Shown: positions 7,963 to 16,434, counted from the first letter of the stretch. The stretch: DNA of 64,000 nt from Cohnella algarum (GCF_016937515.1 NZ_JAFHKM010000002.1:4087001-4151000); one strand, 5' to 3'. Notes: generated by a model not told the origin, from the sequence alone. Translations and numbers: made by a program.

Positions 7963-9487
7963 AGTTCTGTTGATCGATGACGAACCCGGAGCTTTAGAAG
8001 GCATGCAATTATGGATCAATTGGGAGGAGCTTGGATTTGACATATGCGGCACATGCGCCAACGGGGCGGAGGGGCTGAAATTGATGGCTTCCCTTGCGCC
8101 GGATTTAGTGGTTACCGATGTGCATATGCCGCTGATGGACGGCCTTGAAATGATCGGGGAGTGGCAGAAGAACGGCAACAAAACGATCAGCTTCGCCATC
8201 GTTAGCGGATATAGCGAGTTCGAATATGCGAGGAAAGCGATGCGTTACGGAATAGCGCACTATTTGTTGAAACCGATTGAGGCGGAAGAAGCCTCTAACA
8301 TGCTGCGCTCGATTTATCGTGAATTGCTGCAGGAAGCGGAGAAGCAACAATGGAGCAGCATTGCTTCCCGGGAGGAGCAAGTTTCGCGGATCCGTCAGCT
8401 GCTAGGGCACATTCCGGCTCCGGATAGGGACGATCCGGACGGTCTGGAGTCTCTGTCCGCCAGCCGGGACGCATGGAACATCTGCCTTGTACAAACGGAG
8501 CCATCGAAGTACGCGGAATTGAGGGGAATCGCCAGTTCCCTGATCGAGCAGCAGAGTGCCATGTTTTTGGTTGATCTGGAAAAGAACCGCTTCGGCATCG
8601 TTTTCGGATATTCGCCGGATGACGGTCAGGAGGATTCCGTATTCCGGATGATTGCTGACTTGTCTGCCCAATTCGCTGGTCACCGGGTGTTTATGGCCGT
8701 GGGCTCACCGGAAAAATCGATCGTGCGTCTTGCCAGCTGCTATAGAACCGCGGAAGAGGCGATAAAGCATAAGTTCTATGACCCCGATTACGCCGGGGTC
8801 ATTTCTTACGAATCGGTTGATAACAGAAAGCTAGTATTCCGCTACGCCTCAATACGGTTGGTGGACAGCGTGATGGAGGCGTTAAATCTTCTGAATGCCG
8901 CCGGTTATCAAGAAACGATCGCTGCGGAAGCGGAGAGGTTTCGTAACATGCCGCTCGCGCCTGAAACGGTTAAGAAGACGGTCATTCATTTGATGTACAA
9001 AATGAAAGAGTATATGGCAGAATCCGGTGAGCAGGCCTCGGATGAGCTGGCGAAATATGATTTATCCGCTTTGGCCGATTCGGTGATGAACCTGAACGGC
9101 TTTATGGATCTTCTGCTTAACTTCGGCCTCGAGTGCATCGATTTGCTGAGCCGGGAGCAGGCTCGTAAATCCCGGGGAATTATTCAGGAGATCAACGAGT
9201 ACATCCGGGAACATTATCGGGAGGGACTGACGATCAAGAAATTGGCTGAGCGTTTTTATTTGCATCCGGTGTATCTGGGGCAATTGCTCATGAAGAAGAA
9301 TGGTGTCGGATTTAACGAATGGGTGCATAATCTCCGGATTGAGGAGGCTTCCCGGCTGCTTCGGCAAAACAAGTATAAAAACAGCGAAATCGCGGAACGG
9401 GTGGGCTACGTGAATTATAGCCAATTCCTGAAACAGTTCGAAAAACGCTTGGGGATGTCCCCCAATGAATATAAAAACAGGATCTAA
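7952..9487 (+). CDS. YesN/AraC-type response regulator 2 of the xylan island
   Basis: The 511-residue regulator is read from TTG 7952 because an AAGGAGGGG site lies 7 nt upstream and the product then begins MRFKVLLIDDEPG, a normal receiver start. The frame is open further upstream, but that extension is the kinase gene in another frame. Receiver: D9, D10 and phospho-acceptor D56 in VVTDVHMP. AraC helix-turn-helix at the C-terminus (TIKKLAERFYLHPVYLGQLL, then KNSEIAERVGYVNYSQFLKQFE). It overlaps the kinase by 11 nt, so it is the likelier cognate partner. Two full-length regulators flanking one kinase is unusual. Confidence 0.92.
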   Translation: MRFKVLLIDDEPGALEGMQLWINWEELGFDICGTCANGAEGLKLMASLAPDLVVTDVHMPLMDGLEMIGEWQKNGNKTISFAIVSGYSEFEYARKAMRYGIAHYLLKPIEAEEASNMLRSIYRELLQEAEKQQWSSIASREEQVSRIRQLLGHIPAPDRDDPDGLESLSASRDAWNICLVQTEPSKYAELRGIASSLIEQQSAMFLVDLEKNRFGIVFGYSPDDGQEDSVFRMIADLSAQFAGHRVFMAVGSPEKSIVRLASCYRTAEEAIKHKFYDPDYAGVISYESVDNRKLVFRYASIRLVDSVMEALNLLNAAGYQETIAAEAERFRNMPLAPETVKKTVIHLMYKMKEYMAESGEQASDELAKYDLSALADSVMNLNGFMDLLLNFGLECIDLLSREQARKSRGIIQEINEYIREHYREGLTIKKLAERFYLHPVYLGQLLMKKNGVGFNEWVHNLRIEEASRLLRQNKYKNSEIAERVGYVNYSQFLKQFEKRLGMSPNEYKNRI

Positions 9488-9503
9488 AGTTTTTAGGGGT
9501 AAT

Positions 9504-9547
9504 GCTTTAATTGTGGCATAGTCCGCTTTAGGCAGCGCTTTTACAAT
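9504..9547 (+). promoter_or_regulatory. Candidate activator sites and -10 of the ABC-xylanase operon
   Basis: GCTTTA occurs at 9504 and 9525, 21 nt (two helical turns) apart, with a related GCTTTT at 9537. This is the geometry AraC-type activators favour. The last copy abuts a TACAAT -10 element at 9542-9547 that has no recognisable -35, consistent with an activator-dependent promoter. This is pattern-based inference. Confidence 0.35.
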
Positions 9548-9560
9548 AAAGATAAGTTAA

Positions 9561-9574
9561 TGAAAGGGTTTTCA
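9561..9574 (+). promoter_or_regulatory. Imperfect cre-like site downstream of the -10
   Basis: TGAAAGGGTTTTCA matches the CcpA cre consensus TGAAARCGYTTTCA at every position except the central C. It sits just after the predicted transcription start, a repressive position, before a xylan-uptake operon. The loss of the core CG makes it uncertain. Confidence 0.35.
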
Positions 9575-9611
9575 ATCCTTAATTAACCATATTATTACGG
9601 AGGTGTTTTAA

Positions 9612-11306
9612 ATGGGGGGCAAGAAAAAATCGGTATTCGGGTTCAGCATGCTGCTGCTGCTTTCGCTCGGCCTCGTCCTTTCGGCTTGCAGCGGCGGTAA
9701 CAACAAGGAAGCCGCCAAGAACGGAAACAACGGACAGGCAACTGAAGAAAATACCACGAATGGGGTAGAACCGTTTGAGATTTCAGTGTTCATCGGTGAA
9801 GCCGGCCAACAGCCAACACCTGACAACAAGATTTACAAATTAATTAAAGAAGAGACAGGCGCATCCTTCAAATTCGAGTTCCTGGCAGGCGACATTGACC
9901 AAAAGCTTGGCGTTATGATTGCAGGCGGCGATTATCCGGATGTGATGACAGCAAATCAAAAGCTGACAGCTGCCGGTGCCTTTATTCCGCTCGAGGACTT
10001 GATTGAAGAACATGCTCCAAACTTGAAGAAGCATTATGAGAAGTACTGGAACATGATGAAAGACCCGAATGACGGTCATATTTACAATCTTCCAAATTAT
10101 GGTGTAACGAATGCTGACGTTAGCTCGTCTTGGTATTCGGGCCCTGCCTTCTGGATTCAAAAGGACGTATTGGCAGAGGCAGGATATCCAGAGGTTAAAA
10201 CCTTGGACCAATATTTTGACTTGATTAAACAATACAAGGAAAAGCATCCGACCATCGACGGTACTCCTACGATCGGCTTTGAAATTCTGAACTATGACTG
10301 GAGAAACTGGGGTCTGTTTAACGCTCCACAGCATTTGATCGGTCATCCGAACGACGGCGGTGTAGTCGTTAAAGACGGCAAGGCGGAAATTTTTGCCGAC
10401 AAGGACTATGCAAAACGTTATTATCAAAAACTGAACGAAATGAATGCCCTGGGTATCATCGATAAAGAAGCGTTCACCCAAAACTATGACCAATATATGG
10501 CCAAAATTTCGAGCGGTGCGGTTCTGGGCATGTTTGACCAGCACTGGAACTTCCAAGACGCAGAGAACGCGCTGATCACGCAGAAGAAAGATAATCGAAC
10601 ATATGTCGGCCTTCCGCTTGTATTTGATGAAGGCATCAAGGATCATTACAAAGATCGTCCGGCTTTGAACCTCAATAACGGTTTCGGGATCACGGTCAAC
10701 GCATCCGAAGAACAACAAGTTCGAATTATCAAGCTATTGGATACGTTGATTCAAGAAGATTGGCAAAAAATCTTGTCCTGGGGGATCGAAGGGGAAGATT
10801 ATATTGTCGAAAATGGCCGCTTCATGAAAACGCAAGAGCAACGTGACGTGTTCACCGATGCAACCTGGAAACTGGCGAATAAAGCCGATGCCTTCTTTAA
10901 GCACGGTCCCAAAACGGAGGGTTTATTCTCGGACGGCAACGCCACGGACGCGGCTGCTCAACCTGAAGAAATGGCAGCTGCTTTGAGAGAGTATGACAAG
11001 AACTTCCTTGCCCAATACGGTTTCAACACTTATGTTGACTTCTTCAGTCCGGCTCCTGAGAACGATATTGCTTACCCGGCATGGTCTGTTGACCTGGTAG
11101 ACGGATCGGAAGCGAAAATGGTGAATACGAAGCAAAATGAGTTGTCCACGAAGTACTTACCGAAAGCCATTCTAGCTAAACCGGAAGAATTCGACAGCGT
11201 CTGGGATGAGTACGTCAACGAAATCCGCAAGCTCAACATTAAGGCTTACGAAGATCGGATTAATGAAGTGCTGCAATGGAGAAAAGACACCTGGTCTGTT
11301 AAGTAA
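9612..11306 (+). CDS. Extracellular solute-binding lipoprotein, LplA/YtcQ type
   Basis: This 564-residue binding lipoprotein belongs to a CUT1 ABC importer. A signal peptide with lipobox LSAC (Cys26 becomes the lipidated N-terminus) is followed by the large LplA-like substrate-binding domain found in aldouronate and oligosaccharide systems. The start is behind a GGAGGTG site. Known relatives beside GH10 xylanases bind xylo- or aldouronate oligomers, so that is the likely ligand. A hairpin after the stop separates it from the permease genes. No ATPase is encoded nearby, so the importer must use a shared one. Confidence 0.92.
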   Translation: MGGKKKSVFGFSMLLLLSLGLVLSACSGGNNKEAAKNGNNGQATEENTTNGVEPFEISVFIGEAGQQPTPDNKIYKLIKEETGASFKFEFLAGDIDQKLGVMIAGGDYPDVMTANQKLTAAGAFIPLEDLIEEHAPNLKKHYEKYWNMMKDPNDGHIYNLPNYGVTNADVSSSWYSGPAFWIQKDVLAEAGYPEVKTLDQYFDLIKQYKEKHPTIDGTPTIGFEILNYDWRNWGLFNAPQHLIGHPNDGGVVVKDGKAEIFADKDYAKRYYQKLNEMNALGIIDKEAFTQNYDQYMAKISSGAVLGMFDQHWNFQDAENALITQKKDNRTYVGLPLVFDEGIKDHYKDRPALNLNNGFGITVNASEEQQVRIIKLLDTLIQEDWQKILSWGIEGEDYIVENGRFMKTQEQRDVFTDATWKLANKADAFFKHGPKTEGLFSDGNATDAAAQPEEMAAALREYDKNFLAQYGFNTYVDFFSPAPENDIAYPAWSVDLVDGSEAKMVNTKQNELSTKYLPKAILAKPEEFDSVWDEYVNEIRKLNIKAYEDRINEVLQWRKDTWSVK

Positions 11307-11334
11307 GACAGCGCAGATACATGAATCGGAATGG

Positions 11335-11355
11335 GGAAGGCCTTGCCTTCCTTTT
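11335..11355 (+). terminator. Intercistronic hairpin (attenuator) between binding protein and permease
   Basis: The arms GGAAGGC and GCCTTCC with a CTT loop are followed by TTTT. The short T-run fits partial termination or 3'-end protection, giving more binding protein than permease. Confidence 0.6.
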
Positions 11356-11387
11356 CTGAAATATGGGGTTTTGGGGAGAACAAACTT

Positions 11388-12347
11388 ATGGAAGAGACCT
11401 TAGTCAAAGACTCTGCCGTCCGAAAGCCTAAGAAAAACAAAAAAATCACCTGGGCTGTCCTCAAAGAACAGAGACAGTTGATCTATATGTCGGTGCCTCT
11501 GACGGCTTACATCATCTTGTTTGCCTACGTTCCTATTTGGGGATGGACGATGGCTTTCCAGGATTACAAGCCGGCTAGAAGCTTTAGCGAACAGAAGTGG
11601 GTAGGATTTAAGCATTTTGAATTTCTATTTAAGGACGATAATTTCCTGCAAGTGCTTCGCAATACGCTGGCAATGAGCGTTATCAATATGATTCTCGGCT
11701 TTGCGACTGCAATTATTCTGGCATTATTGCTGAATGAAATCAGGAAAGTATTTTGGAAAAGAACCGTACAGACGATTTCCTATCTTCCGCACTTTTTATC
11801 CTGGATTATCGTAACCGGAATTGTGGCGACGAGCTTGGCCTCGGACGGAATCATCAATGATATCCTTATGAAGCTGCATCTCATCGAGGAGCCGATCCAA
11901 TGGCTCAGTGAAGGCAAATACTTCTGGGGAATCGTCGGAGCGTCGCATGTTTGGAAAGAAGTCGGCTGGAATACGATTATTTATTTGGCTGCGATGGCAT
12001 CCATCGACCCGTCGCTTTACGAAGCTGCCGATATAGACGGGGCAAGCCGCTATCGGAAAATGTTCCATGTCACTTTGCCGGGCATTAAGCCGACGATTAT
12101 TATTTTGATGATTATGCAGGTCGGTCACATTCTGGAGGCAGGCTTCGAGGTTCAATACTTGCTGGGCAACGGTCTTGTTGTCGACTGGTCGCAAACGATT
12201 GACATTTTCGTACTGAAGTACGGGCTTGCCCAAGGTAATTACTCGTTAGCTACTGCTGCCGGTATATTTAAAACGGTCGTTAGCGTAACGCTGTTATTGA
12301 TTGCAAACGGAATCTCTAAACGGCTAGGGGAAGAGAGGCTGCTGTAA
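11388..12347 (+). CDS. CUT1 ABC permease, LplB type
   Basis: The 319-residue polytopic membrane protein has six predicted spans and the cytoplasmic EAA loop (EAADIDGASRYRKM) that docks the ATPase. ATG 11388 is chosen because GGGGAG lies 9 nt upstream; the in-frame ATG at 11331 would overlap the intercistronic hairpin. It pairs with the next permease, whose start overlaps its stop (TAATG), to form the channel for the oligosaccharide bound by the preceding lipoprotein. Confidence 0.92.
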   Translation: MEETLVKDSAVRKPKKNKKITWAVLKEQRQLIYMSVPLTAYIILFAYVPIWGWTMAFQDYKPARSFSEQKWVGFKHFEFLFKDDNFLQVLRNTLAMSVINMILGFATAIILALLLNEIRKVFWKRTVQTISYLPHFLSWIIVTGIVATSLASDGIINDILMKLHLIEEPIQWLSEGKYFWGIVGASHVWKEVGWNTIIYLAAMASIDPSLYEAADIDGASRYRKMFHVTLPGIKPTIIILMIMQVGHILEAGFEVQYLLGNGLVVDWSQTIDIFVLKYGLAQGNYSLATAAGIFKTVVSVTLLLIANGISKRLGEERLL

Positions 12348-13306
12348 TGGCAAATCATACGACCCGCCCTGGGCCAGCAACTGCTGCCGCAGCGACTAAA
12401 TCTGTTAGAAGAAATAAAATTGAGCCCATCCTTTTTAATACGTTCAATACCTTGTTTATGATGGGTCTTGTCGTTGTCACACTATATCCTTTCTTGAATA
12501 CGATCGTCGTTTCCCTGAATGCGGGGAATGATACGATCCGAGGCGGAATCTATCTCTGGCCGAGGGAATTTACATGGCAGAATTACAAGGCCCTGTTCGC
12601 TTCGGGAACGATATATGACGCGTTCTGGATTTCCGTGGCTAGAACGGTGCTATCGACCCTGCTGAATCTGGGGCTCACCACGATGCTGGCATATACGCTG
12701 AGCCGTCGGGAGTATGTATTCCGCAAGCCGATTACCTTGATCTTTATTTTGACGATGTATTTTAACGCTGGTTTGATTCCTGGATACTTTCTGATGAAGG
12801 ACTTGCACCTTCTTAACTCGTTCTGGGTATATGTGATTCCGTCGATGATCAGCGCATTTAATATGATCGTTATCCGGACGTATATCGGGACGATTTCGGA
12901 AAGCTTGGTCGAATCGGCAAGAATCGATGGAGCCGGAGATTTTAAAATCTTCATCCGGATCATCTTCCCGCTATGTAAACCGGTGCTGGCTACCATTGCG
13001 CTGTTCGTGGCCGTGGGGGCTTGGAACTCCTGGTTCGATGCATTTATCTATACCTCCTCCCGTCAAGAACTGAGTACTTTGCAGTATGAGCTGATGAAGC
13101 TGCTGTCATCCAGTATGAACGCGAACAGCAACCCGGCAGTGGCTGCCGGCGCCGGGATGACGCAGGACTCTGCGGTGAACATGGTAACGCCGATTTCGAT
13201 TCGCGCTGCCGCAACGGTAGTGGCATCCGTTCCGATTCTGCTGGTTTATCCGTTCATGCAAAAGTACTTTGTTGTTGGTCTGAATGTTGGTAGTGTCAAG
13301 GAGTAA
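12347..13306 (+). CDS. CUT1 ABC permease, YtcP/LplC type
   Basis: The 319-residue second permease of the xylo-oligosaccharide importer has a polar N-terminus, about six membrane spans and an EAA loop (ESARIDGAGDFKIF). Its start codon shares one base with the stop of the preceding permease, so the two are translationally coupled. It ends in MQKYFVVGLNVGSVKE, the usual C-terminal signature of this subgroup. Confidence 0.93.
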   Translation: MANHTTRPGPATAAAATKSVRRNKIEPILFNTFNTLFMMGLVVVTLYPFLNTIVVSLNAGNDTIRGGIYLWPREFTWQNYKALFASGTIYDAFWISVARTVLSTLLNLGLTTMLAYTLSRREYVFRKPITLIFILTMYFNAGLIPGYFLMKDLHLLNSFWVYVIPSMISAFNMIVIRTYIGTISESLVESARIDGAGDFKIFIRIIFPLCKPVLATIALFVAVGAWNSWFDAFIYTSSRQELSTLQYELMKLLSSSMNANSNPAVAAGAGMTQDSAVNMVTPISIRAAATVVASVPILLVYPFMQKYFVVGLNVGSVKE

Positions 13307-13414
13307 AACATTATCGGCAAGATGGAAATTTTGAGGACGGCTTCCATCCCTCTAGGGAGATGAAAATTGGCTCATAACTGCCTTCAAGAAATACTAATAC
13401 GAGGAGGAAGAAAT

Positions 13415-14473
13415 ATGAATTTTTCAGTACCGGCAGAGTCCGCTCTTAAAGACATATTCGCGGACCACTTCCATATAGGTGCGGCGGTCAGTAGTAATAC
13501 GATCATAACGCAGGAGAGTCTGCTTACTCATCACTTTAACAGCATTACAGCGGAAAACGAAATGAAATTCGCCAGCGTCCATCCGCAGGAAGATCTTTAC
13601 ACCTTCGAGGAAGCGGATCGGATTGTGGACTTCGCGCGCAAACACGGGATGGCTATCCGCGGACATACGCTGGTTTGGCATAACCAGACCACCGATTGGT
13701 TGTTCCGCGACAAGCAGAATCAGCTCGTGAGCAAGGCCGTGCTTTATGAGCGAATCCGCTCGCATATACAAACGGTAGTAAGCAGATATAAGGGCGACAT
13801 TTACGCTTGGGACGTTGTGAACGAGGTCATTGCCGATGACGGCGATCAGTTGCTGCGTGCCTCTAACTGGACGGAAATCGCCGGGGATGAATGTATCGCC
13901 AAAGCGTTTGAATACGCGCATGCTGCCGACCCGAATGCGCTCTTGTTCTACAACGACTACAACGAGTCCCACCCACGCAAACGGGATAAAATTTATACCT
14001 TGGTCAAGTCTCTTCTGGATCGGGGAGTTCCTATTCACGGTATTGGCCTGCAGGCACACTGGAACCTGTTCGAACCGACCTTGGATGACATCCGGGCAGC
14101 CATTGAAAAATACGCTTCGCTAGGATTGCAGCTTCAACTGACGGAACTGGATGTGTCGGTATTCCGCTTTGAAGATAAGCGGATCGATCTGACCGAACCT
14201 GAACCGGGAATGCTGGAACGGCAGGCTGAATTCTACGAAGCCGTGTTCAAGTTGCTTAAGGAATACGGCGATGTAATTAGCGCGGTGACGTTCTGGGGAG
14301 CCGCGGACGATCACACCTGGCTCAGCGATTTTCCGGTACGGGGGCGCAAAAACTGGCCGCTTTTGTTCGATGAACGGCACAGGCCGAAGCCGGCGTATTA
14401 CCGTGTAGCTGCTCTTGGAAATCATCTTCGCGGTTTGAAAGCTGATGACAAACGGGCAATTCGTCCTGTGTGA
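13415..14473 (+). CDS. Cytoplasmic GH10 endo-1,4-beta-xylanase
   Basis: The 352-residue family 10 xylanase has no signal peptide, so it acts inside the cell on imported xylo- or aldouronate oligomers, as known for XynA2-type enzymes of Paenibacillus and Geobacillus. The acid/base Glu137 lies in DVVNEV and the nucleophile Glu244 in LTELDV. The conserved substrate-site segments ENEMKF, HTLVWHNQ and the late TFWGAADDHTWL are present. ATG 13415 follows a GAGGAGGAAG site; an in-frame ATG at 13367 lacks one. It is the last gene of the importer operon, 109 nt after the permeases. GH67 and GH43 partners, usual in such clusters, are missing. Confidence 0.94.
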   Translation: MNFSVPAESALKDIFADHFHIGAAVSSNTIITQESLLTHHFNSITAENEMKFASVHPQEDLYTFEEADRIVDFARKHGMAIRGHTLVWHNQTTDWLFRDKQNQLVSKAVLYERIRSHIQTVVSRYKGDIYAWDVVNEVIADDGDQLLRASNWTEIAGDECIAKAFEYAHAADPNALLFYNDYNESHPRKRDKIYTLVKSLLDRGVPIHGIGLQAHWNLFEPTLDDIRAAIEKYASLGLQLQLTELDVSVFRFEDKRIDLTEPEPGMLERQAEFYEAVFKLLKEYGDVISAVTFWGAADDHTWLSDFPVRGRKNWPLLFDERHRPKPAYYRVAALGNHLRGLKADDKRAIRPV

Positions 14474-14513
14474 TAAAATGTTCGGATTTATTAAACCGCC
14501 CTTTTCACGTTTT

Positions 14514-14536
14514 CAGAGAGTCGTACTTTCGAAATT
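14514..14536. repeat. Right copy of the island-flanking direct repeat
   Basis: Bases 14517-14536 repeat 4374-4393 exactly, in the same orientation, starting 44 nt after the xylanase stop codon. Including three bases outward, 22 of 23 match. Confidence 0.85.
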
Positions 14537-14552
14537 AGGTTGAGAAAACCTG

Positions 14553-14575
14553 GCGGACCCGAGGGTCCGCTTTTT
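14553..14575 (+). terminator. Terminator after the xylan island
   Basis: The arms GCGGACC and GGTCCGC with a CGAG loop are followed by five T. The hairpin lies 17 nt beyond the right direct repeat, so it may predate the island. Confidence 0.8.
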
Positions 14576-14722
14576 CGTCGCAGCCCGGACTTTGCAAACT
14601 TTTTTGTTTCATAAATAAATTTACGCCCAGTCCCGCATCCGCTACAATAAGACTAGAGGTCCTATGGACGCGAGGCTCGCGGCCGCAATGCCGGAAGTCC
14701 CGGGCCCGGCGGAAGGAGACGG

Positions 14723-15373
14723 ATGCGCATGCTGCAGCAGGAAGAAGGATCTACTCGTTACCGGCTGGTTCAGCTGTTGAAGACGAGAGGCGAATTAAGC
14801 ATCGGCGAGCTTTCGAAAGAGCTGACGATAACCGAAGTGGCGGTCAGGCGCCATATTCATACGCTGGAGAGAGACGGACTGATCCGTTCGACGCTGGTCA
14901 GGCAGGCGATGGGCAGGCCTTCCAGCCGATATGCGCTGACCGAACGAGCGGATGACCTGTTTCCGAAAAATTATCCCCATCTGACGATCGAATTGCTGTC
15001 GGAGCTCGAGGAAGCGGCCGGCGCCGAAATGGTCGACCGGCTGTTTCTCGGCCGCAGAGACAAGCTGGCCGCCCGCTATGCGAAGCGGATGGAAGGCCGA
15101 AGCCTGGAGGAGAAGGTGGCGGAATTGTCCTCGATTCAGAACGCCGGCGGTTATATGACGGAATGGGAGCCCTCTGAGGAGGCGGGCTCGTTCCGCTTGT
15201 ACGAGTACAATTGCCCGATCGCGCAAGTGGCGGGACGGTACCGTCAGGCATGCCAATGCGAAAAGTCGCTGTTTCGGCAGCTGCTGGGCGCGGAGGTGGA
15301 GCGCACGGAGTGTTTGGCCGACGGTGGCATCCGCTGCGCGTATGCGATCAAGCAGTCGTCGGCATCCCCCTGA
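14723..15373 (+). CDS. SufR-like HTH regulator with a cysteine cluster
   Basis: The 216-residue transcription factor has an N-terminal winged helix-turn-helix (LSIGELSKELTITEVAVRRH, then a GRPSSRYALT wing) and a C-terminal segment with Cys residues in YNCPIAQ, ACQCEK, TECLAD and RCAYA. That layout resembles SufR-type and related DeoR/ArsR-like sensors that bind an iron-sulfur cluster, but the Cys spacing (C-X12-C-X-C) is not a perfect match. No suf genes are adjacent, so the target is unknown. A GGAAGGA site precedes ATG 14723; ATG 14729 is an alternative. Confidence 0.75.
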   Translation: MRMLQQEEGSTRYRLVQLLKTRGELSIGELSKELTITEVAVRRHIHTLERDGLIRSTLVRQAMGRPSSRYALTERADDLFPKNYPHLTIELLSELEEAAGAEMVDRLFLGRRDKLAARYAKRMEGRSLEEKVAELSSIQNAGGYMTEWEPSEEAGSFRLYEYNCPIAQVAGRYRQACQCEKSLFRQLLGAEVERTECLADGGIRCAYAIKQSSASP

Positions 15374-15374
15374 G

Positions 15375-15399
15375 AAAAGCGGCCAAGCCGCTTTTTTTT
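15375..15399 (+). terminator. Terminator of the SufR-like regulator gene
   Basis: The arms AAAAGCGGC and GCCGCTTTT with a CAA loop are followed by a T-run to 15399, 2 nt after the stop codon. Confidence 0.9.
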
Positions 15400-15518
15400 G
15401 TTTTTGTCCGTTGTGTCAAGACGAGCCCATTCTTCTTATACTGTTGTTAGCCGCATAGGCATTTGTCTCGGTTGCGACCGGCGAGTGCCCATAACGGGAA
15501 TGGGGAGGTGCGTCTTGC

Positions 15519-15983
15519 ATGGCATGGGAATTGGCGGGGTATGCGGTAGCGCTCTTGTGTTTGACCGCTGCCGCGGCGATCGCGGTCGGGGCGGCGGTTT
15601 TGAGACGGTCGCTGAAGCGATGGAACGCGGCCGTGAGCCGGCTGGACCGGGAGGCGGAATCCGCGCTTCGGCAGTGGCGAAGGCTCGGACAGGAAGCGGC
15701 CGATACGGTCGTCAAGGGCCGCGAGCTGCTGGAAGGCTTCGAGTCGTTCGCGGAAGGGGGGCGAGCGCTCGGAGAAGCCGCCCGGGATGCCGCCCGGACG
15801 GCGGCGGATACGGCCCATTTATGGAGCAGACGGATCGCGTTGCATATGGCCGAATCGGCAGAAAGACAGAAGCGTCGGGTCGGGGAAGCGCTCGATTGGT
15901 CGGAGCTGCTGTGGACCCTGTGGCAGCATGCCCGCCGCCGCGGCGGGGACGCACCGAACTCTTCGCCCAGGCAGGGAGACTGA
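15519..15983 (+). CDS. DUF948 / YtxG-like membrane-anchored protein
   Basis: The 154-residue protein has one N-terminal membrane span (about residues 5-28) followed by a long, amphipathic, charged helix (SRLDREAESALRQWRR onward) typical of DUF948 general-stress proteins. A GGGGAGG site lies 10 nt before ATG 15519. It is followed 88 nt later by a YtxH-domain gene, the usual partner in Bacillales ytxGHJ loci. Role in the cell is unknown; envelope or general-stress association is family knowledge. Confidence 0.7.
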   Translation: MAWELAGYAVALLCLTAAAAIAVGAAVLRRSLKRWNAAVSRLDREAESALRQWRRLGQEAADTVVKGRELLEGFESFAEGGRALGEAARDAARTAADTAHLWSRRIALHMAESAERQKRRVGEALDWSELLWTLWQHARRRGGDAPNSSPRQGD

Positions 15984-16071
15984 TGCCGGCCAAAACAGGC
16001 GAGCGGGCTTTCCGGGCAAGGACAAACGTTGGATCGGGAGGCCGCTGCGCGAGGGAAGGGGAAAAACGAAA

Positions 16072-16410
16072 ATGGCGAACAAGAAAAACGTCAAATCGTT
16101 CGTATGGGGAACGGTTGCCGGCGCCGTGACGGGGGCCGTTGCCGCTCTGCTGCTGGCGCCGAAGCCGGGCCGGGAGCTGCGCAAGGACATTGCCGACAAG
16201 GCTCAGGTAACGTTGGATAAAACCGTCGACCTGGGCCGGCAGGCCGGTGCGACCGCGCAGTCGATCGCGAAGAAAACGACGGGAATCGCTTCGAATCTTC
16301 GTTCGAAATTCGGCAAGAAGGAAGAAGGGACGGAAATCGCTTCCGTCGCGGCTGTTTCTTCCGCCGATTCGGCCGACAGCTCCGATTCGGAAGAATCGGC
16401 CGCTCATTAA
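16072..16410 (+). CDS. YtxH-domain protein
   Basis: The 112-residue protein begins MANKKNVKSFVWGTVAG, then a glycine/alanine-rich membrane or membrane-associated segment ending in LLLAPKPGRELRKDI, the diagnostic YtxH motif. A coiled helix and a low-complexity Ser/Asp/Glu tail follow. The ATG at 16072 is the natural N-terminus; the open frame continues upstream but only as a high-GC extension. It probably shares a transcript with the DUF948 gene before it and ends at a strong terminator. Confidence 0.85.
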   Translation: MANKKNVKSFVWGTVAGAVTGAVAALLLAPKPGRELRKDIADKAQVTLDKTVDLGRQAGATAQSIAKKTTGIASNLRSKFGKKEEGTEIASVAAVSSADSADSSDSEESAAH

Positions 16411-16434
16411 CCCGGTCACCCGACCGGCTGCGCG

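Larger units (their letters stand above)
4374..14536. other. Xylan-utilisation island bounded by direct repeats
   Basis: This 10.2-kb block carries RR-HK-RR, an oligosaccharide ABC importer and a cytoplasmic GH10 xylanase. A 20-bp perfect direct repeat bounds it at both ends. The block is visibly more AT-rich than its neighbours: one sampled 60-nt line at 10021 has 24 G/C, against 31 at 50041, and most other neighbours are higher still. No integrase or transposase lies inside, so how it arrived is unknown. The gene order resembles aldouronate-utilisation clusters known from Paenibacillus but lacks GH67 and GH43 genes. Confidence 0.6.

Noticed and set aside
14842..15373. Regulation of a suf operon by the SufR-like protein
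   Set aside because: No suf genes occur in the window, and Cys spacing does not match SufR exactly, so the function was not assigned.
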